The position numbers and the translations under genes are program-made. Positions 44,975 through 56,545 of a stretch of 64,000 nt of DNA are shown one piece after another (positions within the stretch are counted from its first letter, which is position 1; every line of letters begins with the position of its first letter). The notes below the pieces were generated by a model. It searched no databases, was not told the DNA's origin, and was given only the letters and a program-made list of their open reading frames with translations. This stretch comes from Rhodothermales bacterium. GTDB lineage: Bacteria; Bacteroidota; Rhodothermia; Rhodothermales; VXPQ01. The stretch covers positions 1,906,731 to 1,970,730 of the forward strand of contig OX638293.1 of NCBI GenBank assembly GCA_951812335.1, read 5' to 3'.

Positions 44975-47900
44975 ATGCCCAGGTTTGAAGAAGTAAAGCG
45001 ATTCGATCACGCTGCGCTGGAACGCGAGGTGTTGACCTGGTGGGAGCAGCGCCGCATTTTCGAAAAAAGCGTACGCGAGCGGGCAAATCGCAAGGCCTTC
45101 ACGTTCTATGAAGGCCCACCCACCGCAAACGGGCGCCCCGGCATTCATCATGTGATGGCGCGAACCATCAAGGATGTGTTCTGCCGGTACAAAACGATGA
45201 AGGGCTTCTATGTGGAACGCAAGGCCGGCTGGGACACGCATGGTCTTCCTGTCGAGATTGAGGTGGAAAAGGCGCTTGGTCTGGCGGGACGCGAAGACAT
45301 CGAGCGATACGGAGTCGGCAAATACAACGAAAAATGCCGCGAAAGCGTCCTGCGATACAAGGAGGTGTGGGACGACTTGACGAAAAAGATGGGATATTGG
45401 GTCGATCTGGACAATCCCTACGTCACCTTCGAAAACAGGTATATCGAAACGGAATGGTGGCTCCTCAAGAAAATTTACGAAAAGGGACTGCTGTACAAGG
45501 GACACAAAATTCAGTGGTACAGCCCTGGTTCAGGGACGGTACTTTCGTCCCACGAAGTCAGCCTCGGGTATGAGGAGGTGCAAGATCCCTCCGTCTATGT
45601 ACGGTTCCCCGTGCGAGATGAAGAGAACACAGCCTTTCTGGCGTGGACGACTACGCCGTGGACGCTCATTTCCAATACGGCGCTTGCGGTCGGCGGCGGC
45701 ATCGAATATGTGAAAGTACGCCTGGGTAATGCCTCCGGAGACGAAGAGTGTCTGATCCTTGCGGAAGAGCGCCTGGATGTGCTGGATACCGTCTATGAAA
45801 TTATCCGACGATTTCAGGGCAAGGATATCGTGGGTATGACCTACGCCCCTGTCTTCCCGTATTTCCTCGACGAGGGCGGCAAGCAGGGAGCCTGGCGCGT
45901 GGTGGAAGCGGATTTCGTATCCACAGAAGAGGGGACGGGCATTGTGCACCTTGCCCCGGCTTTCGGCGCAGATGACCATGCTATCGGGCAAAAGGAGGGG
46001 TTGCCCCTGTTCAATCCGGTGGATGCCGGGGGGCGCTTCACGGATCAGATCCCTCTTGTTAGCGGACAGTGGTTCAAGGAAGCCGATAAGCCGATCGTAC
46101 GGGACTTGCGGGATCGCGGTATGCTGTACAAGCAGGAAACGCACCTTCACAATTACCCGCACGACTGGCGAAAGGGGACGCCGCTCTTGAATTATCCGGT
46201 AGAAAGCTGGTTCGTTCGGACGACGGCGATTAAAGACCGGATGATTGCGCTCAACGATACGATCAATTGGCAGCCATCGGCCATGGGTACGGGCCGTTTT
46301 GGCGAATGGCTGAAGAACAATGTGGACTGGGCGCTGAGTCGCCGCAGATACTGGGGGACTCCGCTTCCGATCTGGCAGTCGGACAAGAAAGGCTCCGACT
46401 ATATAGAGGTGATTGGATCTATAGCGGAGCTGCGGGAGAAGTGTGGAGCCCAGCTTCCGGAGAACGACAAGGATATCGATTTGCACCGGCCGTTCGTGGA
46501 TACCCTGACCTGGCCTGCGCCGGATGGCGGAACGATGCGCCGCGTGCCGGAAGTAATCGACGTATGGTTCGATTCGGGATCTATGCCGTTTGCGCAGTGG
46601 CATTACCCATTCGAGAACGGGGAAAAATTAGCGCGGCATTTCCCGGCCGATTTTATTGCAGAGGGTATTGACCAGACCAGGGGATGGTTCTACACCATGC
46701 ATGTGCTGGCGGCGGCTGTTATGGACTCGGTGGCCTACGAAAATGTCGTTGTCAACGGGCTTGTTCTCGATGAGAACGGGGAAAAGATGTCCAAATCCCG
46801 AGGCAATGCGGTGGATCCGTTCGAGACGATCGCACGTTACGGGGCCGATACCGTGCGCTGGTACATGATGAGCAACTCGCCGCCGTGGGAAAACATCAAG
46901 TTTTCCGAACGCGGTTTGGGCGATACGCTCCGGAAGTTTTTCGGTACGCTCGGAAATGTCTATGCCTTTTTCGCTACCTATGCCAATATAGATGGCTTTG
47001 CGTACGAAGAAGCCCGTATTCCCGTGAACGAGCGCCCCGAGCTGGATCGCTGGATCGTGAGCTTGCTGCACAGTACGGTTGGCAAGGTGGATGAGGCATA
47101 CCATACCTACGATCCGACACGGGCCGCACGCGGGATAGAGCAATTCGTCGAAGAACTTTCCAACTGGTACATTCGCAGATCGCGACGGCGGTTCTGGAAA
47201 GAGGCGGATACCAGCAAAGACAAGGAGGCAGCTTACCAGACCGTGTACGAGTGTCTGGCGACCATTACCGCCATGATGGCCCCGATCGCGCCGTTTTTCA
47301 GCGACTGGCTGCATCGTGCTCTGGAGGCCGGTACCGGGAGCGAAGAATGTGAATCCGTACATCTGGCGTTTTTTCCAAAACCGGTCGAGAATGAAATCGA
47401 CCAGGATCTTGAACGCCGGATGGCGCTGGCCCGAACCATTTCGTCTATTGCCCTTTCGATGCGAAACCGGAGCGAAATCAATGTACGGCAACCGCTTTCC
47501 CGGATTCTGGTCGTTACCGGGGAGCATGTCTCCGAAAGCGACATAGAGCAGGTTCGCGCCATTATCCTCGACGAGATTAATATCCGGGCTATCGAGTACA
47601 TCCCCGGCTCGAGCGGAATTGTGAAGCGTTCGGCCCGCCCCGATTTCAAGCGGCTGGGGCCCCGTCTTGGGAAATGGATGAAACCGGTCGACAGGGCGGT
47701 CCGGACGCTTGACGATGAGCAGATCGGCAGGTATGTACAAGAAGGAACGATTACCATCGAGGTGGGGAACCAGCGTATTGAACTGGGCGCCGGAGACATT
47801 GAAGTAACAAGTGAAGAGGTTGCCGGGTGGCTTGTAGGTCAGGAAAACGACCTAACGGTAGCGCTGGACACGACACTTACTGAAGAACTGATCGCCGAGG

Positions 47901-48160
47901 GACAGGCCAGAGAAATCGTCAACCGCATGCAGAATCTGCGAAAGGGGAATAATTTTGAGGTAACGGACCGTATTTTGGTCGAGTACCATACTACAGGGCG
48001 TTTGTCCGGGGTTATTCGCCGACACGGCGCCTGGATACGGAACGAGACACTGGCGCTGGAGTTTAATGCGACTCAAACACCGGATGGAGATATCGTTGAT
48101 ACCTTCCGTATCGGAGAAGAGATGCTCCGCGTGGGTGTCCGTCGTATCGAAAATTCATAA
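44975..48160 (+). CDS. ileS: Isoleucyl-tRNA synthetase, eukaryote-like type
   Basis: At 1061 residues it has FYEGPPTANGRPGIHHVMAR (HIGH region written HHVM), AGWDTHGLPVEIEVEKALG, an editing domain, WFDSGSMPFAQWHYPF and KMSKSRGN. The HHV form of the HIGH motif and the overall pattern fit the type often insensitive to mupirocin; that link is from family knowledge. It attaches Ile to its tRNA. The start at 44975 matches the family. Confidence 0.97.
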   Translation: MPRFEEVKRFDHAALEREVLTWWEQRRIFEKSVRERANRKAFTFYEGPPTANGRPGIHHVMARTIKDVFCRYKTMKGFYVERKAGWDTHGLPVEIEVEKALGLAGREDIERYGVGKYNEKCRESVLRYKEVWDDLTKKMGYWVDLDNPYVTFENRYIETEWWLLKKIYEKGLLYKGHKIQWYSPGSGTVLSSHEVSLGYEEVQDPSVYVRFPVRDEENTAFLAWTTTPWTLISNTALAVGGGIEYVKVRLGNASGDEECLILAEERLDVLDTVYEIIRRFQGKDIVGMTYAPVFPYFLDEGGKQGAWRVVEADFVSTEEGTGIVHLAPAFGADDHAIGQKEGLPLFNPVDAGGRFTDQIPLVSGQWFKEADKPIVRDLRDRGMLYKQETHLHNYPHDWRKGTPLLNYPVESWFVRTTAIKDRMIALNDTINWQPSAMGTGRFGEWLKNNVDWALSRRRYWGTPLPIWQSDKKGSDYIEVIGSIAELREKCGAQLPENDKDIDLHRPFVDTLTWPAPDGGTMRRVPEVIDVWFDSGSMPFAQWHYPFENGEKLARHFPADFIAEGIDQTRGWFYTMHVLAAAVMDSVAYENVVVNGLVLDENGEKMSKSRGNAVDPFETIARYGADTVRWYMMSNSPPWENIKFSERGLGDTLRKFFGTLGNVYAFFATYANIDGFAYEEARIPVNERPELDRWIVSLLHSTVGKVDEAYHTYDPTRAARGIEQFVEELSNWYIRRSRRRFWKEADTSKDKEAAYQTVYECLATITAMMAPIAPFFSDWLHRALEAGTGSEECESVHLAFFPKPVENEIDQDLERRMALARTISSIALSMRNRSEINVRQPLSRILVVTGEHVSESDIEQVRAIILDEINIRAIEYIPGSSGIVKRSARPDFKRLGPRLGKWMKPVDRAVRTLDDEQIGRYVQEGTITIEVGNQRIELGAGDIEVTSEEVAGWLVGQENDLTVALDTTLTEELIAEGQAREIVNRMQNLRKGNNFEVTDRILVEYHTTGRLSGVIRRHGAWIRNETLALEFNATQTPDGDIVDTFRIGEEMLRVGVRRIENS

Positions 48161-48235
48161 CAAAACAAACGCGGTTCTGTATATCCAGGATATGGAGAAA
48201 GCCGTTGGGGAATGTTTCCCGCAGTGTACTTGGGC

Positions 48236-48694
48236 ATGGCTGTAAAAAAATCAACTCGTAAAAGATCGGCGTCGGCGACCAGCAATGAAGAAGCGGGCGC
48301 CACGCAAGCTGAAGCCCGAACGAACACATGGTTTTCGGACGAAGATTTCGATCATTTCAAGCAAATCATCCTGTCGCGGCGCATGGAAGCCGTTGAGGAC
48401 ATCGATCGAATGCGCATACAATTGGACGATGTGCGAGAGCAGGCCGAAAACGATACTGCGTACAGTTTTCACATGGCCGATGCGGGAACCGACGCCATGG
48501 AACGCGAAAAGCTGTATCTGATGATGGCGCGCCAGAAGAAATACGTGGGATACCTCGATCGCGCGCTGGAGCGTATCAGGAACAGAACCTACGGGATATG
48601 CAGGGTAACCGGCAAAGCCATTTCCAGGGAACGCCTGGAGGTCGTGCCGCACACGGAGATGTCGATAGAGGCCAAGGCAAAGCAAAAGGGGTAG
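48236..48694 (+). CDS. TraR/DksA-family regulator
   Basis: From the ATG at 48236 it is 152 residues: a basic N-terminus, then a coiled coil (RMRIQLDDVREQAEND) and a degenerate finger GICRVTGKAISRERL with one cysteine instead of four, as in DksA-like proteins of Bacteroidota. It probably binds in the RNA polymerase secondary channel. It lies between ileS and lspA. Confidence 0.88.
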   Translation: MAVKKSTRKRSASATSNEEAGATQAEARTNTWFSDEDFDHFKQIILSRRMEAVEDIDRMRIQLDDVREQAENDTAYSFHMADAGTDAMEREKLYLMMARQKKYVGYLDRALERIRNRTYGICRVTGKAISRERLEVVPHTEMSIEAKAKQKG

Positions 48695-48727
48695 GCCGAT
48701 ACCGGGTGGCGGTCCAGGTATACGATT

Positions 48728-49342
48728 ATGATACGCGTCCTCTGGATTTCTGGCCTTGTCATCCTTCTTGACCAGTCAACCAAACTGCTCGTGCTGCGCA
48801 CGATGTATCGCGGCCAGCAGATTCCTGTCCTTGGCGACTGGTTGAAACTCACGTTCACGGAGAATCCTGGTATGGCGTTCGGCATTACGCCGGGACCAAC
48901 ATCTCTCGTGACCGTGTTTTCCATGCTGGCGACGGCTCTGATCGTATTCTATCTCTACCGCGTCCGTCACGATTACTACCTGTATCGGGCAAGTCTGGCG
49001 CTTATTCTAGGGGGTGCTGTCGGCAACATTGTCGATCGCGTTTTCTACGGGGATACGTTGCTTTTCGGCAAAGTAGTCGATTTTATTCACGTGAACCTAT
49101 GGAGTGGATTTCTGCCCGAATCCATACCCATTATCGGCGGCATGTATATTTCGCTGTTCCCGATATGGAATGTGGCCGATATGGCTATCGTATGTGGGGT
49201 GACCGGTATTATTGTATTACACAAAAAATGCACCCGCTACGCAAGCGAACGGGAGGAAGGCGAAGCGGTCAAAGAGGGCGCGGAAGAAACGACCGAGACC
49301 CCGGAAACGGTCCTCGATCAAGGCGTTTCCACCACAGAATAG
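48728..49342 (+). CDS. lspA: Lipoprotein signal peptidase (signal peptidase II)
   Basis: The 204-residue membrane protein has LLDQSTKLLVL, FTENPGMAFG, GGAVGNIVDRVFYG and FPIWNVADMAIV, the last two carrying the catalytic aspartates. It cleaves signal peptides of prolipoproteins. The last 45 residues are an acidic tail. It probably forms an operon with the TraR/DksA gene. Confidence 0.95.
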   Translation: MIRVLWISGLVILLDQSTKLLVLRTMYRGQQIPVLGDWLKLTFTENPGMAFGITPGPTSLVTVFSMLATALIVFYLYRVRHDYYLYRASLALILGGAVGNIVDRVFYGDTLLFGKVVDFIHVNLWSGFLPESIPIIGGMYISLFPIWNVADMAIVCGVTGIIVLHKKCTRYASEREEGEAVKEGAEETTETPETVLDQGVSTTE

Positions 49343-49398
49343 TGCAACCGGAACCCGTCGGGACGATTCCCGAAGGTTCATTCTGACAAGGTACGTAC

Positions 49399-51207
<1,809 letters not shown>

Positions 51208-51228
51208 CGACTGGACGGGGAAAATTCG

Positions 51229-52041
51229 ATGAGTAGCATACGAATCCTTGCATTGCTATGGATATCGTTTCCGTCAGGGAGTGCGGTATGGAGCGCCATG
51301 AACGCCGCAGGTCAATCGGTCGAGTCAACCAAAACGCTGCTCGAGATGTATCAAGATGCTCGCCTGCGCACAGAAGCGCAAAACCTCCTTTTGCGCCGGG
51401 GCCTGCGCGTTGCGCCATTGCCGCTGGAGCGGGTTCCCTGGGTAAGCGAGTCGATACGAGAACAGATGGCCGTATTTCATGCGCTACGGTATCCGACGTT
51501 ACCTCCTCTGGTGAGTAGCGTGCGTCTGACCCCCGCATCCGAAGCGGACGTATTTGAAGAAGCATTCCGGAACACGCAGTGGACGTACCTCGGAAGCAAC
51601 GAGCGCATACCCGTCGATACGATGCTGACGAAGGAACTAAGGGCCATGCTGGAAGCGTACTTTGGCGCCCCCACCGGCACCGTTGTAGAGCAGGTCGACG
51701 CAGGGGAGGCTGCTTTCGAATATATCCAGTTCGAATACCGGTTTGTCCTGAACGACACCATTCCCCTGATTCTCGTAGATGTCAACGGCCCCTTCGAAAG
51801 GGGGGTGGTGACTATGACGGATCGGAAATACCGGAACCTTTTGCCAAAACTCAAACGCGCCCTGCTGCATCCTGTGCTGGATGAAGCCGTACACGCACCC
51901 TACGCGGATTATTACTATATGAGCGCCCTGGAATCCTGGTTTTTAACCGGCTTCGACGGGGAACGCTTTTTCCTCGAAGGAATACCCCCGCCAAATATGG
52001 AACGAGGCCGCCCATCTTACGATATGACGCCTGATCGCTAA
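51229..52041 (+). CDS. Hypothetical protein with hydrophobic N-terminus
   Basis: This 270-residue protein starts with a hydrophobic segment ([18 protein letters not shown]) that may be a signal or anchor. The rest is soluble and mixed alpha/beta ([19 protein letters not shown]). I do not recognise a family. It sits between lepA and lepB on the same strand, with short gaps, so it may belong to the same unit. Confidence 0.7.
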   Translation: MSSIRILALLWISFPSGSAVWSAMNAAGQSVESTKTLLEMYQDARLRTEAQNLLLRRGLRVAPLPLERVPWVSESIREQMAVFHALRYPTLPPLVSSVRLTPASEADVFEEAFRNTQWTYLGSNERIPVDTMLTKELRAMLEAYFGAPTGTVVEQVDAGEAAFEYIQFEYRFVLNDTIPLILVDVNGPFERGVVTMTDRKYRNLLPKLKRALLHPVLDEAVHAPYADYYYMSALESWFLTGFDGERFFLEGIPPPNMERGRPSYDMTPDR

Positions 52042-52069
52042 CGCAGGAATCAACCCACCGGATACTATT

Positions 52070-53200
52070 TTGGCAGCATCTCCAACAGGCCGAAAAAAAC
52101 GCCGCGCATCGAAAAACGATCGCCTGGCCCGCATGGCTTCCTCTCCGGCCGGAAAAAAGCGTTCCGCCGAGGGGCCCAAACGTAAAAGCGCACTCAGGGA
52201 ATGGACGGATGCATTCGTATTCATCCTTGTGGTCATGCTGATCGTGAGAACGCTCCTTTTCGATCTTTTCAGGATTCCAACGCCCTCCATGGAGAAGAGC
52301 CTGCTTGTCGGGGATTATCTCTTCGTCTCGAAAATACACTACGGCACAAGGACGCCCATAACACTCGGCATTCCTTTCACGCCTGTCTACATAAAGGATT
52401 TCCGCTTGCCTAATACCCGGTTTCCCGGCTTCGCCAGGGTAAAACGAGGAGACGCCATCGTATTCAATTTTCCTCCGGATGACCACCCGATAGATCGCAA
52501 GACACACTATATCAAGCGTGTAGTAGGAATGCCGGGAGAGGCTTTGGAGGTCATCGATAAGGTAGTCCACGTCGATGGCGATGCACTACCCCTGCACAAG
52601 AATATGCAGCAGTATTGGGATGTGCACAAAAATGACCCGCGTATGCATCTTTCCGGCGCCGCGCTCCGGGAACTGGGAGTATCCGAGTTCCAGGCAATGT
52701 CGGACATGAGTGTGGTCCGGGTGCAAGCTACCGGTGAGGCCGCGGAAACCATAGCAGGATGGTCATGGATCGACCGCGTCGAGCCGTCTATTGTGCCGGA
52801 CGACGCCGGATACTACGATATGGCGATGTACCCGCCGGGACGAGGGTATACGCCCGATAATTTTGGGCCGATAACCATTCCCGCCGAGGGGGTCGCCATT
52901 ACGCTGACGGATGATAACTGGGCTATCTATGCACCTGCTATTTCCCGGTACGAGGGGCTTGCAATCCGACAGACGAACGATGGCGCCTTCGAGGTGGATG
53001 GGAAACCCGTTACCTCGTATACGTTCCGACAGGATTATTATTTTGTGATGGGAGATAACAGGGACAATTCGGAAGACAGCCGCTTCTGGGGCTTCGTACC
53101 CATGGATCACATCGTGGGTAAGGCCGTGCTGATCTACTTTTCCTGGGATGGAGACACGATGCTACCCCGCTTCGGAAGACTCTTCAGCTTTATCGATTAG
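52070..53200 (+). CDS. lepB: Signal peptidase I, long form
   Basis: One hydrophobic helix ([17 protein letters not shown]) is followed by the catalytic Ser in [15 protein letters not shown] and the Lys region [13 protein letters not shown], then an insertion of about 150 residues and the C-terminal box [20 protein letters not shown]. It cleaves signal peptides. The longer form is usual in Bacteroidota relatives. The frame starts with TTG at 52070; ATG 52133 is an alternative. Its last 39 bp overlap the opposite gene. Confidence 0.93.
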   Translation: MAASPTGRKKRRASKNDRLARMASSPAGKKRSAEGPKRKSALREWTDAFVFILVVMLIVRTLLFDLFRIPTPSMEKSLLVGDYLFVSKIHYGTRTPITLGIPFTPVYIKDFRLPNTRFPGFARVKRGDAIVFNFPPDDHPIDRKTHYIKRVVGMPGEALEVIDKVVHVDGDALPLHKNMQQYWDVHKNDPRMHLSGAALRELGVSEFQAMSDMSVVRVQATGEAAETIAGWSWIDRVEPSIVPDDAGYYDMAMYPPGRGYTPDNFGPITIPAEGVAITLTDDNWAIYAPAISRYEGLAIRQTNDGAFEVDGKPVTSYTFRQDYYFVMGDNRDNSEDSRFWGFVPMDHIVGKAVLIYFSWDGDTMLPRFGRLFSFID

Positions 53201-54169
53201 CGATGGCTCCGGTCCGTTTTTTTCGGATCGAAGCCTGTCGAAACGTTTCTGCTGCGCTGTGCCCGGCGGCACATCGTACGGATGGTTCGGTAATTCAACC
53301 TGCTTGAGCACCGGTGTTTTTCCGGCGAGGAAGGGAACGGGAGCGTTTTCGGGGTCTTGTCCGATGACAAGCACCGTGGTTCCCTGCTTGATAATGCGGT
53401 AGCCTTCATATCCAGAGTCGACCCGGCTGTTGTCCACCCGCCAGGGATTAGCCCACTCGTAGATCCATTTCGCGTCGGTCTCTACCAGCCGAACGCACCC
53501 GTGGCTGGTGGGGCCGCCCGTCGGCATGGGATACTGGTGAACGTGTATCCCCCGGGGATTGTGAAAATTAAATACCCAGTACATTTCCCAGCGTTCGCCG
53601 GGCGGACTCAGCGTGGATATACGGTACTCTGTTTTCCAGTTGAAGTTGAAACGACCTTGCGGGGTCGGGCTGGACGGCGTTCCCGTATTGACAATACCCC
53701 ACCGCGCCAGTTCCCCATATTCATAAGCGGCCCAAGCCTGTACGGTTTTGTGGATGACAAATAGTTTGTCGAATTCCCTTGCTCCCGGATACTGTAACGG
53801 AAACGGAGCATAGGCTCTGAAATCTGTCTCGAATTGTCGGGGAACGACCAGGGTATCGCCGATCTGTACGGTACCCATCAGCCGGCGATTCAGAAGTTCA
53901 ACCAGTTTGGAACGGGCATGGCCCCGCTTTGCGTCCCCCTGGCCCATGATCTTGTAAAAACTGTTGCGGGCAAGGACTGTGCTTTCCCTGCCGTCGCCCA
54001 ATACAAAATAATCGTACTCTACCTCCGGAAGTTCAGCCACTTTCTCGACGCGGTACTTCTCCAGCACATCTTCAATGTCCTGCTGGTTAATGTAGGACTG
54101 TGCCGAGACAGCATCGCTCCCGGTCATGAGCAGGAGCACACCAAGGAGTCGTTTATGGACAAAAGCCAT
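53162..54169 (-). CDS. L,D-transpeptidase (YkuD domain), secreted
   Basis: From the ATG at 54169 it has a signal peptide ([17 protein letters not shown]) and a YkuD domain with [20 protein letters not shown], containing the catalytic cysteine. It probably cross-links peptidoglycan or attaches proteins to it. The length is about 335 residues. It is the last gene of a minus-strand unit with the K+ channel and the conserved protein at 55257. Its 3' end overlaps lepB by 39 bp. Confidence 0.92.
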   Translation of the reverse strand: MAFVHKRLLGVLLLMTGSDAVSAQSYINQQDIEDVLEKYRVEKVAELPEVEYDYFVLGDGRESTVLARNSFYKIMGQGDAKRGHARSKLVELLNRRLMGTVQIGDTLVVPRQFETDFRAYAPFPLQYPGAREFDKLFVIHKTVQAWAAYEYGELARWGIVNTGTPSSPTPQGRFNFNWKTEYRISTLSPPGERWEMYWVFNFHNPRGIHVHQYPMPTGGPTSHGCVRLVETDAKWIYEWANPWRVDNSRVDSGYEGYRIIKQGTTVLVIGQDPENAPVPFLAGKTPVLKQVELPNHPYDVPPGTAQQKRFDRLRSEKNGPEPSLIDKAEESSEAG

Positions 54170-54199
54170 TAGATCCAGGCACAACGTGCCAAATCGTGT

Positions 54200-55240
54200 T
54201 CATGAATGAGATGTGACGGGCGTCCCGTGTAGTTCGCGCAGGCGCCGGATGACCTCCGAGTGTCCGAGCACGATAAGAATATCCTGTGCCCGAATGGCAT
54301 CCCGGGCATTCGGATTGAAGCGCATTTTCCGAGTGGCTCCGTCTATAACCGCAATAACGATCAAGTCGAACTGTTGCCTGAAATTACTTTGCGCCAGGGA
54401 TTTGCCAATGATCCCGGCGTCTTCCCGTATCGTTACCTCGTCCATTGCCCGGTCGAGCGATTCTGCCTGAAATATCTCGTCCATGAACCGATCGACGTGG
54501 GGCCGAAGAATAACCTGCGCCATGCGCCTGGCGCCTATCTCGTCGGGCGCAATGGCTTTATTTGCCCCGGCATGAAGAAGTTTTCGCGCATTTATCCGTG
54601 AGTTTGCGCGGGCAAGAATAAACAAGTCTTTCCGGATTTCGCGCGCGGTAAGGCTGACGAAGACATTCGTGCTATCTTCGGGCGTCGCAAGAATCAGGCC
54701 CTTTGCCGATCTCAGAGCCGCTGCATTCAGGGTTCTTTCGTCTTCGGCATCTCCCTCGACGAACGGAATCCCTTCTTCGCGTAACAATTCGATCTCGTCC
54801 CCGGCCCGGTCGATAACCACGAACGTCTCTTCGGCTCTGATCAGGTCCTTGGCGATACGTTTCCCTACTCGACCGTATCCGCAAATGATATAATGGTTCT
54901 TCATCCGACCGATTTGTCTTTTCATATGGCTTTCCCTGAGACTGCGACCGACCAGAAGCACCTGTGCGCTACGCCCCGCGATATACGCAACGGCGCCGAT
55001 GCCGAAAAAGGCGATAAGAATCGTGAAAAAACGGCCGGTCGTTGAAAGTTCGTGTATTTCGCCGAACCCAATGGTGGTCAGAGTAATGAAGGTGAAATAC
55101 AATCCATCCATCCAGTTCCATCCCTCGATCAGAATGTACCCCGCCGTACCCGTAGCGATAAGCGCGCACAGGAAAAGCGAAACGACAACGATTTCCCGGA
55201 CAGTGGCTTCAAGCCAGGTAAAGGGGCTACGTACAGCCAT
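54200..55240 (-). CDS. Potassium channel with RCK (TrkA-N/TrkA-C) domains
   Basis: The 346-residue protein has two membrane helices around the selectivity filter TTIGFGEIHE, then an RCK domain (ICGYGRVGKRIAKDLI, VIDRAGDEIELL) and a TrkA-C domain (IGKSLAQSNFRQQFDLIVIA). It is a ligand-gated K+ channel of the MthK type. Confidence 0.94.
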   Translation of the reverse strand: MAVRSPFTWLEATVREIVVVSLFLCALIATGTAGYILIEGWNWMDGLYFTFITLTTIGFGEIHELSTTGRFFTILIAFFGIGAVAYIAGRSAQVLLVGRSLRESHMKRQIGRMKNHYIICGYGRVGKRIAKDLIRAEETFVVIDRAGDEIELLREEGIPFVEGDAEDERTLNAAALRSAKGLILATPEDSTNVFVSLTAREIRKDLFILARANSRINARKLLHAGANKAIAPDEIGARRMAQVILRPHVDRFMDEIFQAESLDRAMDEVTIREDAGIIGKSLAQSNFRQQFDLIVIAVIDGATRKMRFNPNARDAIRAQDILIVLGHSEVIRRLRELHGTPVTSHS

Positions 55241-55256
55241 ACCAGGGCGGGAATGT

Positions 55257-55781
55257 CTATCGAATGGTGCACGGCAAAGAAAATGCCTGGCGATGCCAGG
55301 TGGCGCCTGCCGGTTGTTCGAACCTACCGGCCCTCATATCTCCGAGCCACTGCACCCCAAAATCGAACACAGCGGTCTCCATATGCACCTCACCGGCGTC
55401 GATACATGCTCTAAATTGCGACCGGGATACGGAGCGGATAGCCTGGTTGGCGTCCCGGTAATGCACCAGCAACGACGACAACCATTCAATGCCCAGTTCG
55501 GCGCGGGCCTTATCGAGCGCATGAACGGATGCGTCGATGCCGCATCCGGAAATATCTCCGCCCGGAATATGACCGGCTATCACGGCAAACCGACTCTCGA
55601 GCATACCCGCACCGCTCTCTACGGAGCGGCCATGTGACGCCCAGGAGGCGCAGAACTCCTGCAGGATTTCGATTACCCTGTTTTCTTCGAGTTCATTCAG
55701 GTCGCGATCCGCCGCGTATATCCAAATGCGCGCATCGTCTGGCAGATGGCTGAATGGATCGGGGAGAGCGTGTTCGATCAT
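55257..55781 (-). CDS. Conserved hypothetical protein
   Basis: The 174-residue protein begins ALPDPFSHLPDDARIWIYAA and has FAVIAGHIPGGDISGCGIDASVH. I recall similar proteins in Bacteroidota, sometimes labelled ABC transporter ATPase, but no Walker motifs are present. The function is unknown. It starts the unit with the K+ channel, 16 bp downstream. Confidence 0.75.
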   Translation of the reverse strand: MIEHALPDPFSHLPDDARIWIYAADRDLNELEENRVIEILQEFCASWASHGRSVESGAGMLESRFAVIAGHIPGGDISGCGIDASVHALDKARAELGIEWLSSLLVHYRDANQAIRSVSRSQFRACIDAGEVHMETAVFDFGVQWLGDMRAGRFEQPAGATWHRQAFSLPCTIR

Positions 55782-56149
55782 ATGCGCATATACGGATGTT
55801 GCATGTATTTATCGTACAGATACGTTTTTATACGGAACACGTTCGCCATAGCAGGTTTTCCGGCCGTCGGGTATTAGAAATGGTCCGCAAAAACCGGACA
55901 GTTTTTACACGGTTTTAAGCGTAGCGGTGCTTCGGATAGATGCTCGAAGGACCATAAGGCGCATCGTACGACACGGCTTCCGACGATACGAACGCCTTGC
56001 GCCTGGAGCAACCGGAGATCGTCTCATAGGGCTTGAGCCGCCTTAAAATCTATGCCGTGTTTGGGGAAATTGCGCTCGCTTTCTCTGGGATCGGATTCGA
56101 ATTGCATAACGATACAGGGAGATTAAGTGCGCCTGCAATTCACCATTTT
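55782..56149. other. Non-coding stretch before the palindrome array
   Basis: No convincing reading frame, RNA or repeat was seen here. A region near 55980-56060 reads like a fragment of coding sequence with stops, possibly an old mobile-element remnant, but I cannot name it. Confidence 0.35.
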
Positions 56150-56220
56150 GAGTAAAAAATACTCCTAAAAAGAGTAGAAATTACTCCTAAAAGGTATAAA
56201 AATTACTCAAAAAGGATAAA
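56150..56220. promoter_or_regulatory. Array of GAGTA-N5-TACTC palindromes
   Basis: GAGTA-AAAAA-TACTC at 56150-56164 and GAGTA-GAAAT-TACTC at 56172-56186 are perfect palindromes exactly 22 bp apart. A third, degraded unit follows 22 bp on (TACTC at 56204). The stretch is very AT-rich against its surroundings. It looks like a multi-dimer operator, about 330 bp upstream of the large secreted protein gene. Confidence 0.45.
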
Positions 56221-56238
56221 AACGGATCATTGGTAGCC

Positions 56239-56330
56239 CGGCGAATTCCGCCGACGCGCTGTCGCTGCGCACGGCGGCAAGGGTTGCCTTCGCCTCGAAC
56301 GAAGGACTGTGGGTTCGGGACATCGCGGGC
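56239..56330 (-). mobile_element. IS3-family orfA start remnant
   Basis: On the minus strand an ATG is followed by SRTHSPSFEAKATLAAV, the typical OrfA start; it then degenerates within about 15 codons. The DNA matches the first codons of the cyclase gene at 11.5 kb. A copy of GGGAGGCTGCGAGGGGCA, also found inside the MITE-like elements, lies next to it. Confidence 0.5.
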
Positions 56331-56545
56331 GGGAAGTGGCCTTTGGGAGGCTGCGAGGGGCATTTCGGGCAGCGGCCCGAGATCGTGTAATAGCCGAACT
56401 CTTCGAACACAACGAGGGGCGCCTCACCAGACGCTTGACAACAGAAAAGCGGCGCCCTGCCTTGCCGCACAGTGAAAATACTTCTCGCAACTTTTATGTA
56501 TAATTCCCTTGGCAAAGATGTGGTAATCCATCTCACAGGAAGCGG

